DNA from: Pleurocapsa sp. CCALA 161
Lineage (GTDB): Bacteria; Cyanobacteriota; Cyanobacteriia; Cyanobacteriales; Xenococcaceae
Length of the DNA stretch: 64,000 nt
Direction: 5' to 3'
Assembly (NCBI RefSeq): GCF_003003995.1
Contig: NZ_PVWF01000002.1
Span: forward strand, 1-64,000
The position numbers were made by a program, and so were the translations under genes. Below, in pieces: positions 17,326 to 26,430 of this stretch (the stretch's first letter is position 1; each line of letters opens with the position of its first letter). The notes beneath the pieces were generated by a model that saw nothing but the letters and a program-made list of their open reading frames with translations, did not search any database and had not been told where the DNA came from.

Positions 17326-18189
17326 TTACTCACTCACCAGCGCTTTAGCGATCGCCTCAAAATGATTCACGATTAGAGATAGATGCCCTTCCTTTGGGTA
17401 TTTCACAAGTTCAGCCATTGGTAGACTCGCCACAACTTGTTCTGCAAGTGCAATCGGGATATTCATATCCTGCTCACCGTGGAAGAACTTTAAAGGCATC
17501 TGAATCTCATCTACACGAAAATCCCACTCTTGCAAATAGAGGTGAACATCCCAAGCAGCACCTTTTACCCCCTGACGCATGGATTCAATCGATATCTGAC
17601 GTAAAATCTTGATTCGATCTGATGCCTCCACCACAGCATAGTCCACTGGCGGAAACCATTTCTTGAGCTTTTTTGATAACTGTTCTGGACTCGCTTTGAA
17701 AGATTGTTTTCTGAGCTTTAGTATGAGCAAATTTAGTAAAGGAAATTTTCGTACAAGTATCCAAGTTAAGCGGGTGGCTGTTGGAAAATACGCAATTGCA
17801 TCCGTTTTCCATGCACCAGAAGCAATTACAGCAGCATGAAGTCTTTCGGGAATCTTGGCAGCACAGGCTATGACATATCCACCTCCGCCAGAAACACCCA
17901 AGACGGAGAATTTATCCAAATCCAAAGCATCAGCGAGACAGACAAGATCTTTCACACAGTCACAGAAGCCGTAATCGGGTTTGAAGTCAGATTGCCCTAT
18001 TCCTGGACGATCGGGAGCAATAAGACGTAAACCTAATCTGCTAATGGTGTCATCTCCCCATAGTAAGGGTTCTAAACGACAGGATGCACCACCATGAAAA
18101 TACAGAACTGGATGTCCATCGAGCTTACCAAATTCCGCATAAGCTAACTGCCGATTGTCAGGTAAGGTGAGAAAATTAGTAATTTTCAT
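17326..18189 (-). CDS. Alpha/beta-fold hydrolase
   Basis: The 287-residue cytoplasmic protein has the alpha/beta-hydrolase order: PVLYFHGG oxyanion strand (27-34), APDRPGIGQSD, nucleophile elbow GVSGGG with Ser100, an acidic residue in FFHGEQDMNIP, and histidine in KEGHLSLI. A lid region lies between about 125 and 205. The fold does not reveal the substrate; esterase, lipase-like or C-C hydrolase activity are all possible. There is no signal peptide. The gene lies 70 bases upstream of the ABC ATPase on the same strand. Confidence 0.85.
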   Translation of the reverse strand: MKITNFLTLPDNRQLAYAEFGKLDGHPVLYFHGGASCRLEPLLWGDDTISRLGLRLIAPDRPGIGQSDFKPDYGFCDCVKDLVCLADALDLDKFSVLGVSGGGGYVIACAAKIPERLHAAVIASGAWKTDAIAYFPTATRLTWILVRKFPLLNLLILKLRKQSFKASPEQLSKKLKKWFPPVDYAVVEASDRIKILRQISIESMRQGVKGAAWDVHLYLQEWDFRVDEIQMPLKFFHGEQDMNIPIALAEQVVASLPMAELVKYPKEGHLSLIVNHFEAIAKALVSE

Positions 18190-18360
18190 AGCAGTTTTTT
18201 CAATCGGACATTGAGTCTAACATACCTTATTACCTCTGAACTAATGATCTTTACAGATGGCTGGATCGCTCCAACCGTATATCGTTTAAAAAAGTGTGAT
18301 CGCACTTGATGATAGCGTAAGCTGATTTGAATTCGAGTAAGGCGATCGCCTATAGTTTCC

Positions 18361-18921
18361 TTAATCTATTACAGAGCGGACAAAGCAGCAATCTCCCAAA
18401 TCATAGGAATAAAGTTTCGGACAATGGTTTGAGTCCACCTCCTTGTATCCAAGACGTTTCAAAAGGCGAATACTCCTTTGATTTATTGGATGTACAGTTG
18501 CCCACCATTCGGTTTTTGGTACAACAGCAGCGAGGTAATCGTGCCACCAGAGCATCGCCTCGAATGCTAATCCCTTTCCCCACCAGGCTTCACCTAATAA
18601 ATATGCGACCTCTCCCCACTCTCCATATGCTGTCGCCTCAAGCCGACCAATCGCTTGGAAAGGAGGAATTTTTAACCGTATCGCCATGTTGAACCATCGC
18701 TCGGCAGGCGTTGCCAAAACCACAGGACCTTGAGAACGGGAGGCGTACTCTGCCCTCAACTCCTCTATAGTCGGTGGGTTTTCATTGGGATCGATAAAAG
18801 CGAGTACGGAGGGTGTGGTCAGAATAGAAAAAAGATCGTCGGCATGGGCTTCAGTGAGTAGCTCGAAATTTAGGTTTTTACTTTGCATTACCACTGTCTT
18901 TTTATCTTTATCATCCAGCAT
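18361..18921 (-). CDS. GNAT-family N-acetyltransferase (RimJ/RimL type)
   Basis: The 186-residue protein (possible alternative start at Met12, 18888) has the GNAT core. LNFELLTEAHADDLFSIL forms the first strand-helix, IGRLEA and GEVAYLLGEAWWGKGLAFEA supply the acetyl-CoA-binding loop (W-G-K-G-x-A replacing the usual R/Q-G-x-G-x-A), and NQRSIRLLKRLGYKEV is the C-terminal block. RimL-like enzymes acetylate N-termini or small amines; the acceptor here is unknown. The nearby upstream gene is on the same strand five bases away, so the two may be co-transcribed. Confidence 0.85.
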   Translation of the reverse strand: MLDDKDKKTVVMQSKNLNFELLTEAHADDLFSILTTPSVLAFIDPNENPPTIEELRAEYASRSQGPVVLATPAERWFNMAIRLKIPPFQAIGRLEATAYGEWGEVAYLLGEAWWGKGLAFEAMLWWHDYLAAVVPKTEWWATVHPINQRSIRLLKRLGYKEVDSNHCPKLYSYDLGDCCFVRSVID

Positions 18922-18926
18922 TGCCT

Positions 18927-19613
18927 TTAATTACAAGTAACCAAACGATGAAGCTCGCCATCAATACGATAGAAATCAAAACGTGAATTAGAGTGAAAAA
19001 TTTCGTCGGCTGGTAAAAAATTTTCAGGCTGACGAGATAATAAATCCTTGCTTGTATCCTGTTGTTGGGAAATAGTTGCTAGCTGATTTAAACCCTGATT
19101 TAATTTAATATTATCAAATGCGATCGCTTCAGATTGATGACAATACTTGTTTAACGATGATTCTACCGCGACTAGGCGATCGTTACGTTTAATAGTTAAA
19201 ATTGCCTCTTCAGGGTCAAGATTGGAAGGTTCAAGCCTGTCATTTTCTGGAAAAGGAAGAATTACGACGTAAGATACGTTGCCGTTTTTCGCTTGGAAAC
19301 CGCGATTATGTTCCAAAGGAGTTGCGGTCATAAAAATTGAGCTATTATCGCTTTGTTTAGCTTCCCCTGAGTAGAAATAGATATCATCTTTTTGACAAAT
19401 ATTGACATAAAAGCTAGAGGTTTCAAAAGCATAAACTTCTTGATAATCGGTGCTAATTTGTTGACAACTACGCCAGTTAGAGTTAATCAAAAATTTGTAG
19501 TCAGCATCAGAAGTAGCCTCTGCATTGGCGATCGCTCCTAAATTAAATCCTATGATTATTCCTACTGCACTAACGCAGTTGATTTGAGGCTGAATACCTA
19601 ATTGATTAATCAT
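18927..19613 (-). CDS. Exported hypothetical protein
   Basis: I do not recognise the 228-residue protein. A hydrophobic N-terminus (CVSAVGIIIGFNLGAIANAEA) reads as a signal peptide cleaved after ANA. The mature part has cysteines at SCQQ, NICQK, KYCHQ and a C-terminal TCN, spaced so that two disulfides are plausible outside the cytoplasm. Similar exported proteins with a WRSC.. opening and a YFYSG.. strand occur in cyanobacteria without known function. Upstream lie 400 bases without a gene. Confidence 0.6.
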   Translation of the reverse strand: MINQLGIQPQINCVSAVGIIIGFNLGAIANAEATSDADYKFLINSNWRSCQQISTDYQEVYAFETSSFYVNICQKDDIYFYSGEAKQSDNSSIFMTATPLEHNRGFQAKNGNVSYVVILPFPENDRLEPSNLDPEEAILTIKRNDRLVAVESSLNKYCHQSEAIAFDNIKLNQGLNQLATISQQQDTSKDLLSRQPENFLPADEIFHSNSRFDFYRIDGELHRLVTCN

Positions 19614-20013
19614 ATGTCAATGAATAATTATTGCTGAAATTAAGCTCAGTAATTAAAATATTAAGTATCAAAATTTAACTTTAGGATAAATAGTTTTAAC
19701 ACATCTTAATTTTATCCTGACAAATTAGCAATACAACTTTTAAGTAAAATACTATAGAACATTACATTAGAGAAAAATAGTTGTTTTAAGTATTTTTAAA
19801 AAGTTTGTCGATCAATTATCCATTTTTCGTTCATTTACCAGGATTAAATCTACTCAAAGCAATTAGCTCACTGCTGATGGCTATGCGGTTAACCGTATTT
19901 TACTGGAATTGTTTGGTTATTCTAAAATAATAATAAAATCGAATAATTAATATCAATAGTTCTAGGAAACTAAATCGCCTAGTCAACAAAAATATAAGGG
20001 AAAAGCAAGTATC
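19614..20013. other. Intergenic region (400 bases)
   Basis: This AT-rich spacer lies between two divergent genes. I see no RNA gene, no strong hairpin and only very short frames. AAGGGAAAAG at 19997-20006 is a plausible ribosome-binding site for the DUF1825 gene that follows. Confidence 0.5.
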
Positions 20014-20331
20014 ATGAGTTTTTTTGATTCTCAAGTAGTTCAAGAAGAAGCTAAGAAGCTGTTTGAAGATTATCAGTCTTTAATGCAGCTTGGGGGAGAA
20101 TATGGCAAGTTCGACCGTGAAGGAAAAAAAATGTTTATTGAGCAGATGGAAGGGTTGATGGAACGCTATCGTATTTTTATGAAGCGTTTTGAACTGTCAG
20201 AAGATTTTATGGCGCAAATGACCGTACAGCAGCTAAAAACCCAGCTCAATCAATTTGGTATGACTCCTCAACAGATGTTCGATCAGATGGAAACTACTCT
20301 CAAACGCATGAAATCAGAGATTGAGCCATGA
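20014..20331 (+). CDS. DUF1825 family protein
   Basis: The 105-residue highly charged helical protein has the conserved opening MSFFDSQVVQEEAKKLFEDY, then GGEYGKFDREGKK, the MERYRIFMKRFELSEDFMAQ core and a C-terminal MTPQQMFDQM segment. The family is nearly universal and very conserved in cyanobacteria, which suggests a core function, but none is established to my knowledge. It probably folds as a cytoplasmic helical bundle. It stands alone, convergent with the PBP gene. Confidence 0.9.
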   Translation: MSFFDSQVVQEEAKKLFEDYQSLMQLGGEYGKFDREGKKMFIEQMEGLMERYRIFMKRFELSEDFMAQMTVQQLKTQLNQFGMTPQQMFDQMETTLKRMKSEIEP

Positions 20332-20422
20332 TCTGCCAATGATTGGATTAGTCTGCAAGGGCTACTTCATCAGGACAAAAGCTCAGTTGTTGATGTGGTT
20401 TGGATCATTTCAAATTTGCTGA

Positions 20423-22348
20423 TTATGGGCGCTCAAACTGTGAAGCAGCAGGGAAATATTTTACTGGTTCATTTTCTAAGGCTTTGAGCATAAAGCTACG
20501 CCAAACAGGAGCAGCAAAATCTCCTCCTGTAATACCTTTGCCCATGCTACTGTAGTCATCGTTGCCGATCCAAACGGCTGTCGCTAGTTGAGGTACATAG
20601 CCTACAAACCAAACATCTCGCTCTGAAGAGGTTGTGCCAGTTTTTCCTGCTGCGGGGCGACCAATATTAGCTTTAGGCCCCGTTCCTCCTGGTTGTATAA
20701 CTCCTTGTAACATTGATGTTAAATTAGCTGTTGCCCAAGGGTCTAAGACTTGTTTGAGTTGAGGAGTGTTATCCAGCAAGACATTGCCTTTGCTGTCAGT
20801 AACTTTGAGAATTACAGTGGTGTCAGAAGACCAGCCATTGTTAGCCAAAGTGGCGAATGCTCCGGCCATTTCTAAAGGAGTAACGCCAATTGAACCCAAA
20901 GGCAAAGAGATAACTGGCTGCATCGGGCTTTTGATCCCCAAGAGACGGCAAATTTCAATAACCTTTTCTAACCCTACCGCTTTACCCAATTTTACCGCAG
21001 GAATATTACGAGATTGCTTAAGAGCAGTAGCTATAGACATTTGTCCAGCGAAGTCTTTGCTCCCACCGTAGTTTTGGGGTTTGTAAATTCCCCCAGGAAT
21101 AGAGTAGGAGATGGGCGCATCATCAATGATCGTACTAGAACTAAACTTACCACTTGCTAAAGCAGCATAGTAGACAAAAGGCTTAAAAGAAGAACCTGGT
21201 TGTCTGCGAGCCTGCGCCGCACGATTAAACTGACTGGATTCATAATCGACTCCACCCACTAAAGCCTTGACAAAGTGAGTGCGCGGATCTACCGCTGCCA
21301 AAGCCATTTGATCGGCTCTTAAGCCCCAACCAAGCAGCATTTTATGGCTATCCCTAACAGATTCTTCTGCCATTTTTTGAAAGTCCATATCAACTGTAGT
21401 TTGGACTCTAATCCCACCAAGCAAAACTTTGTCTTTGCCAAAACGTTCTTCTAGTTCTTTAGTAACGGCTTCAGTAATAAAGGGGGATTTGCTTTTACGC
21501 CAAGCAGTAGGTTTGCCGATTAGTAAAGGAGCTTTGAGTGCTGCTGAGGCTTGTTCAGGGGTAATCCACTGGAGGGTTTCTAAGCGCCTTAATACAGTTG
21601 CCTGTCTTTGTTTGGTACTGCCATAATTAAGAAACGGGCTATATTGTTCGGGAGCTTGAATTAAACCAGCTAAGACCGAGGCTTCTGCTAAGTTTAGTTG
21701 ATCGGCATCTTTGTTAAAATAGCTCCTGGAAGCAGTTTGAACACCGTAGTTGTTATGTCCCCAATAAATTGTATTGAGGTACATTTCTAAGATTTCTTCC
21801 TTAGAAAAAACCTGCTCAACTCGAATAGCTAAAACAGCTTCAGCTAGCTTGCGGCTGAAGGTACGCTCTTGGGTCAAAAATAAGTTTTTGACTAGCTGCA
21901 TGGTCAAGGTAGAAGCTCCCTCAGATACGCCCCCTTCTTTGAAGTTAGCTAAGGCTGCACGTCCAATACTGTAAGGATTTAACCCTTGATGGCGATAAAA
22001 ATTACTATCTTCGACCCCCACCACCGCCAATTTCAATTCAGGTGACATTTGGTCAAGGGTGGCAATTTCACGGTTGGCTTCACCATGAATACTCGTCATC
22101 AATCTACCTTTAATATCGTAGACGTAACTAGTCTCAGCAGGAACGTAATTGCGTAAAACTCTGACATCAGGTAAATTGCGGAAACTGAAGGCCAAACCAA
22201 CCAGTCCTCCCGCAGCAACGGCACTGGTGACCATCGAAATGCCCAAAACTGTTCCTCCTGCTGCTTTTGCTACTCCTAGCAAAAAGGATTTAGCGATCGC
22301 CTGGGCTGGTTCTGGTTCTGGTTTTTTGAATATGGTTTCAGAAGACAC
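20423..22348 (-). CDS. Class A penicillin-binding protein (PBP1A family)
   Basis: The 641-residue protein has a short cytoplasmic tail, one membrane helix (about 30-55), then a GT51 glycosyltransferase domain with Glu113 in VEDSNFYRHQG, EGASTLTMQLVKN and the EMYLNTIYWG block. The transpeptidase domain has SxxK at 386-389 (PGSSFKP), SRN at 446-448 and KTGT at 569-572, followed by WFVGYVPQ. All catalytic motifs are intact. The enzyme polymerises and cross-links peptidoglycan at the outer face of the cytoplasmic membrane. Confidence 0.95.
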   Translation of the reverse strand: MSSETIFKKPEPEPAQAIAKSFLLGVAKAAGGTVLGISMVTSAVAAGGLVGLAFSFRNLPDVRVLRNYVPAETSYVYDIKGRLMTSIHGEANREIATLDQMSPELKLAVVGVEDSNFYRHQGLNPYSIGRAALANFKEGGVSEGASTLTMQLVKNLFLTQERTFSRKLAEAVLAIRVEQVFSKEEILEMYLNTIYWGHNNYGVQTASRSYFNKDADQLNLAEASVLAGLIQAPEQYSPFLNYGSTKQRQATVLRRLETLQWITPEQASAALKAPLLIGKPTAWRKSKSPFITEAVTKELEERFGKDKVLLGGIRVQTTVDMDFQKMAEESVRDSHKMLLGWGLRADQMALAAVDPRTHFVKALVGGVDYESSQFNRAAQARRQPGSSFKPFVYYAALASGKFSSSTIIDDAPISYSIPGGIYKPQNYGGSKDFAGQMSIATALKQSRNIPAVKLGKAVGLEKVIEICRLLGIKSPMQPVISLPLGSIGVTPLEMAGAFATLANNGWSSDTTVILKVTDSKGNVLLDNTPQLKQVLDPWATANLTSMLQGVIQPGGTGPKANIGRPAAGKTGTTSSERDVWFVGYVPQLATAVWIGNDDYSSMGKGITGGDFAAPVWRSFMLKALENEPVKYFPAASQFERP

Positions 22349-23018
22349 GATAATTAATTTCCTCTAGAGATCGTTACAGGAAAACTGGGACAATTGTAAG
22401 TCAGCAGAGCTAAATATAAGGTATTAAAATTTAGTAATTTTTTTAATTTAGACATCTTACAATCTCAATTAAATCTTTCAACAGCCTAAACTGTGAGCTA
22501 AATCTTAGCTCACAACTCCTCGTAGGTGTAGCTGTGAAGCTAATTTTAATTTTGTGGAAAATCTCAACTCAACAATTTAGTGAAAATTATGTCAAAAGTT
22601 ATGTTAAGCACTATCTAATTTTAGTTAACTGTTCCCGTCTTCCGCGGTCAAAAAAAAACCTCGGGTGACTAGCCGAGGAAGTTAATATTCAGGAGAAATC
22701 AATGTTGATGAAATTGAAGCAACTTTTATCTATCAAAATCAGTTTTAAATAAATTAAGAGATTTAGAACATCTCGTCATCGATCAAGTTACTGCTTATCG
22801 AGATAACAAGAAAACATTTGCTGTGATGATTAACTTCCGACATATAGACGGATTTTTAGTTAATTCATTCCAGCTTTCAAACAACACTTTTAAATTATCT
22901 AAATAAATGTAACAAAAAATTTACATAATCACAAGCTAAAGTCAGATTTGAACCGAGCAAGACACGCTAATAGGTAAACTACTATTTACTACTTGATCAA
23001 CTATCTCAGGGGCTACCG
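22349..23018. other. Gene-poor region (670 bases) with terminator and possible small RNA
   Basis: There is no recognisable protein gene. It contains a strong intrinsic terminator for leftward transcription (22650-22678) with no known gene in front of it. On the rightward strand, AGGAG at 22692-22696 precedes a 16-codon frame (22703-22753, product MLMKLKQLLSIKISFK). Read leftward, the same bases give a CUCC anti-Shine-Dalgarno-like stretch just before the terminator. A small RNA on the minus strand is the favoured reading. Confidence 0.4.
22650..22678 (-). terminator. Intrinsic terminator, leftward, orphan
   Basis: Read on the minus strand, CCTCGG and CCGAGG form a six-pair GC-rich stem around an eight-base loop, followed directly by nine Ts. 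The PBP gene starts 300 bases further on in the same direction, so this hairpin cannot be its terminator. It must end a transcript that begins between it and the ParA gene. Confidence 0.8.
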
Positions 23019-23621
23019 ATGATTATTGCCATTACCGCTTTGAAGGGAGGAGTGGGCAAAACCACTACCGCAGTTCATTTAGCTGCGTTTTTGCAAACTT
23101 TAGCCCCGACATTATTAATTGACGGAGATAAAAATCGTTCCGCTTTAGTTTGGTCGAGGGAAGACAAGCTCCCTTTTTACGTGGCATCTCAAGCAGGTGC
23201 GCCTGGATTGATCAAAAAGTTCACCCATATTGTAATTGATACCCAAGCAAGACCAGAACCAGAAGAATTGGAAGATTTGGCTGTGGGTAGCGATCTATTA
23301 ATTTTACCAACAACGCCTAATCACCTGGATTTAGATACGACGGTTAAAGCGGTGGAGTTACTTAAAACCTTAAATGCCAATTATCGAGTTTTGCTAACTA
23401 AAGTTGATTCCCGTACCAAAAACCCCCAAAGCGCACGAGAATTTTTAACAGAAGCTCAATTACCGATGTTCAAGACCGAAATTCCCTTACTTGTAGCATT
23501 TCAGCGATCGCCTAGTCTTGGGGTGATCGTCAAAGATTACCCAGATCGCCGAGCAAAAACTGGCTGGTATCGCTATCAAGACATTGGTAAAGAGATCTTA
23601 GAAATTATTCCTCAAAAATAA
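23019..23621 (+). CDS. ParA-family ATPase (orphan)
   Basis: The 200-residue protein has the deviant Walker A motif KGGVGKTTT (9-17), the switch-type segment IVIDTQARPE and LILPTTPNHLDLDTT. The protein is shorter than chromosomal ParA/Soj and has no N-terminal helix-turn-helix. The second-site aspartate is in LLIDGDKN. No parB, MinE or plasmid functions are adjacent. Small orphan ParA proteins position cargo such as carboxysomes (McdA), chemoreceptors or plasmids, and which applies here is unknown. No small McdB-like partner is seen next to it. Confidence 0.88.
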   Translation: MIIAITALKGGVGKTTTAVHLAAFLQTLAPTLLIDGDKNRSALVWSREDKLPFYVASQAGAPGLIKKFTHIVIDTQARPEPEELEDLAVGSDLLILPTTPNHLDLDTTVKAVELLKTLNANYRVLLTKVDSRTKNPQSAREFLTEAQLPMFKTEIPLLVAFQRSPSLGVIVKDYPDRRAKTGWYRYQDIGKEILEIIPQK

Positions 23622-23642
23622 ATAAGAACTATCTACCCAGCG

Positions 23643-24671
23643 TTAGCGCTTAAAGTCATGCTCAATTTTTTTAATATTTAATTCTACTGGCGGTTGCTTT
23701 ACCTGAGGGCTTTTGCCGTCAGAATTATGATTCTGGGAAATTACCGACTGCACCCCTTCGATAGTTGAAATCATGCTTCGAGGATCCATAAACATGACCT
23801 TACTGCTGTTGCTGTTGCCAATTTCTTTCCCCATTTCTAAATAATTTTGTGCCAGAAGAAACTGTAGGGCTTCATGAGCATGAGGATCGGTGTTAAGCTT
23901 TTCCATCACAATTTTCATGGCTTCGGCAGTGGCTTCTGCTTTGAGGATCTGTTCTTGGCGCTCACCCTGCGCCTTGAGAATAATTGCCTGCTGTTCGGCT
24001 TCCGCGTTTAAAATGGCTGCTTTTTTTGCTGCTTCTGCTTCTAATAACCTTGCCTGAGCATTTCCTTGAGCCGAGTTAATCGCCGAATCGCGATGTCCTT
24101 CAGAAGTCAAAATGTTGGCGCGTTTTTGCCTTTCCGCTGCCATCTGCAATTCCATTGAATCTTGGACGGCTTTAGAAGGCATAATATCGCGTAATTCGAC
24201 CCTAGTTACTTTTACTCCCCAAGGATCTGTCGCAATATCTAACTCCCGTAAAAGAATTTCATTGATTTCGGTACGAGCCGTAAAAGTTTGATCTAATTCT
24301 AATTGACCCATCTCTGAGCGAATTTGAGTCAGCACCAGGTTGACCATCGCGTCCCGCAGGTTTTCTACCTTATAAAAAGCTTTATACATGTCCATAATAC
24401 GCCAGTAAACCACCGCATCTACCGTAATGCTGACATTATCGCGAGTGATACAGGACTGTGCAGGAATATCTAGTACTTTTTCTTTAATGGTGTCTTTGTA
24501 AACAATTTTGTCGATGAAGGGAGTAACAAAGTTCAAACCTGGTTCTAATTTCTTTTTATAGCTTCCCAAACTTTCAACCAAATATTCCTCTTTTTCTTTG
24601 ACAATTTTGACCGATCCGACCAAGGTGGAAGAACCTAATAATAATAAAACTAAGGTGAAAAACTGCCCCAT
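23643..24671 (-). CDS. SPFH/Band 7 (paraslipin-type) membrane protein
   Basis: The 342-residue protein has an N-terminal membrane anchor ([17 protein letters not shown]), then the Band 7 domain ([46 protein letters not shown]), an alanine/glutamate-rich coiled coil (about 190-250) and the conserved C-terminal [13 protein letters not shown] block of the SLP-2/QmcA group. Such proteins form large oligomeric rings or scaffolds and modulate membrane proteases. It lies 76 bases downstream of an NfeD gene, a pairing conserved across bacteria, and may extend a same-strand run starting at ycf46. Confidence 0.92.
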   Translation of the reverse strand: MGQFFTLVLLLLGSSTLVGSVKIVKEKEEYLVESLGSYKKKLEPGLNFVTPFIDKIVYKDTIKEKVLDIPAQSCITRDNVSITVDAVVYWRIMDMYKAFYKVENLRDAMVNLVLTQIRSEMGQLELDQTFTARTEINEILLRELDIATDPWGVKVTRVELRDIMPSKAVQDSMELQMAAERQKRANILTSEGHRDSAINSAQGNAQARLLEAEAAKKAAILNAEAEQQAIILKAQGERQEQILKAEATAEAMKIVMEKLNTDPHAHEALQFLLAQNYLEMGKEIGNSNSSKVMFMDPRSMISTIEGVQSVISQNHNSDGKSPQVKQPPVELNIKKIEHDFKR

Positions 24672-24747
24672 AAGTAACTTCTCCTAAATATTAATTAAAT
24701 ATTACTTTAGTTGTAACTCTGCTTTAAAAATGCCCAATTGGATCAGT

Positions 24748-25200
24748 TTATTCTTGTTCGATTTGATCGATCATTCGGCTGGGTAAAACTATCAATGTAT
24801 TGCCTTGTTTACGAAGGACATAAACAACCTCGTTAGGAGCAATATCGCTTGTTTCGTCAGCACATTTGGCTCGCCAAGAATTTCCTTCATAAATAACTCT
24901 TCCTACTGTACCTGCGAGAATACCGCTGATGGCGGTAGCTTCCGAGTCATCCCCTGTGCTGGAGATCTTGCGTTGGGGTGTAAATAAACGTCTTGAAAAT
25001 ACAATTAACCCCGCCGAAAATAGCAGCCATAGTCCGATTAAAAGAATATATTGTTGTGGCAAAAATAGAGATGCGATCGCCACCAACAAAGCCGCAATTC
25101 CCATCATAAAGCTGACAAAGGCGGTGGGAAAAATCAATTCCATCGAGCAAAGAATCCCTGCCGCCGTCACGATTACCCAAAAAAGAATCGGTTCTGCCAT
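24748..25200 (-). CDS. NfeD family membrane protein (short form)
   Basis: The start is ATG 25198-25200 (MAEPILFWVIV). The 150-residue protein has three to four membrane helices in the first 75 residues, then a C-terminal OB-fold: LAGTVGRVIYEGNSWRAKC ... APNEVVYVLRKQGNTLIVLP. This is the short NfeD1b class without the ClpP-like protease domain. It is encoded immediately upstream of its usual SPFH partner and is expected to bind it in the membrane. Confidence 0.9.
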   Translation of the reverse strand: MAEPILFWVIVTAAGILCSMELIFPTAFVSFMMGIAALLVAIASLFLPQQYILLIGLWLLFSAGLIVFSRRLFTPQRKISSTGDDSEATAISGILAGTVGRVIYEGNSWRAKCADETSDIAPNEVVYVLRKQGNTLIVLPSRMIDQIEQE

Positions 25201-25302
25201 AAACAATTGCTTTTAATAGGGGAAGGATCACAATGCTCAATGCCCAATAGTTGTACCGACATTGAAGGATCTTCTTTAATTTTAACTGTATAATATCTTG
25301 AA

Positions 25303-26262
25303 CTACGAATGATCCCAATCAGGTTTAACTGTCTTGCGGTGATTCAAATAGCGATCAATCGCCATAGCGGCAATACACCCATCCCCCGCAGCTACTACTG
25401 CCTGTTTATAAGGAGTGTTGCGAATATCACCGATCGCCCAAACTCCAGGAACACTAGTAGACATGGCATCGTCTACCTTGACACCACCATCGGCGTTATA
25501 TTCCACTTGATCGCCCGCAAAATCGGTAATGGGCTTAGAACCGTTTTGATAGACAAAGACTCCTTCTACCTCTAAAGACAAAGGCTCACCAGCATCTTTT
25601 TGCTTAACCTTAACCCCTGTTACCCCTCCTTCATTACCTTCAATCGCTGCCAAACGCGAGCGTCGCCAATGTTTGACGTTGGACATACTAAGCAGATCCT
25701 CAGCATGAAAATCGTCTTTACCAGGATCTTTAAAGGTAATCCAATGCACCATAGAGGCAAACTTAGTCAAAAACTGTGCTTCTTCTACAGCTTCGGGATT
25801 TAAACCAACAACTGCCACTTCGCGATCGCGGTAAAATGCGCCATCACAGGTAGCACAGTAGCTCACCCCACGACCTAAAAATTCTGATTCTCCTTCGAAG
25901 GATGCTCCACTACGACCCATCGCCCCAGTCGCTAAGACTAAAGCTCTTCCAGTGAAAGTACCTTCTGGGGTATAGACCTTTTTCATCTCACCACTAACAT
26001 CAATCCCAAAAACTTGAGCGCGCTTATAAGCAGTTCCGTACTCAACGGCTTGATTCCTCATGCTGTCTAGCAATGCTTCCCCACTCATTTCTCCCGAGAC
26101 TCCAGGATAATTAGCAATTTTATGGGTAATAGCCAATGCTCCCACCGCAGGATTCTTATCTAGAATAACGGTTTTGAGATTGGCCCTTGATGTGTAGAGT
26201 GCGCAAGTGCAACCTGCTGGGCCTCCTCCGATGATAACAACATCAAATTCATATGTTTCCAA
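25303..26262 (-). CDS. Thioredoxin-reductase-like flavoprotein lacking the NADPH motif
   Basis: The open frame continues to 26400, but TTG at 26260-26262 gives the natural start METYEFDVVIIGGGPAG. The 319-residue protein has the FAD motif GGGPAG (12-17), redox pair Cys136/Cys139 in SYCATCDGAFY and a C-terminal GVWAIGDIRN FAD motif. In ordinary TrxB the central domain has GGGDSAxEEA and HRRxxxR. Here these read VVGLNPEAVEEA (151-162) and FKDPGKDDFHA, so NADPH binding is probably lost. Pyridine-nucleotide-independent TrxR-like enzymes (ferredoxin-linked FFTR, and DDOR) are known in cyanobacteria, and this fits that group best. The electron donor and target are inference. Confidence 0.85.
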   Translation of the reverse strand: METYEFDVVIIGGGPAGCTCALYTSRANLKTVILDKNPAVGALAITHKIANYPGVSGEMSGEALLDSMRNQAVEYGTAYKRAQVFGIDVSGEMKKVYTPEGTFTGRALVLATGAMGRSGASFEGESEFLGRGVSYCATCDGAFYRDREVAVVGLNPEAVEEAQFLTKFASMVHWITFKDPGKDDFHAEDLLSMSNVKHWRRSRLAAIEGNEGGVTGVKVKQKDAGEPLSLEVEGVFVYQNGSKPITDFAGDQVEYNADGGVKVDDAMSTSVPGVWAIGDIRNTPYKQAVVAAGDGCIAAMAIDRYLNHRKTVKPDWDHS

Positions 26263-26430
26263 AATGCCAATCCCCAACTGCTTGTTAAAATAATAGATAT
26301 ATTTATTTAGGATACATCTGCTGCGGGTCTGGTTACAAATATTCCAGTTAAAATTGCGTAGTTTTGTGACAGGAGACAGCGACCTGTGATCAGACCGCAA
26401 GAATACTTTAGCCCAAACAGCTCCGCGAAT

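Noticed and set aside
19863-19940. Short frame MAMRLTVFYWNCLVILK in the spacer
   Set aside because: It is 17 codons, has no good ribosome-binding site and there is no sign of conservation.
26263-26400. 46-residue N-terminal extension of the TrxR-like flavoprotein
   Set aside because: TTG at 26262 gives the standard flavoprotein start; the extension is basic and unstructured and has no signal peptide.
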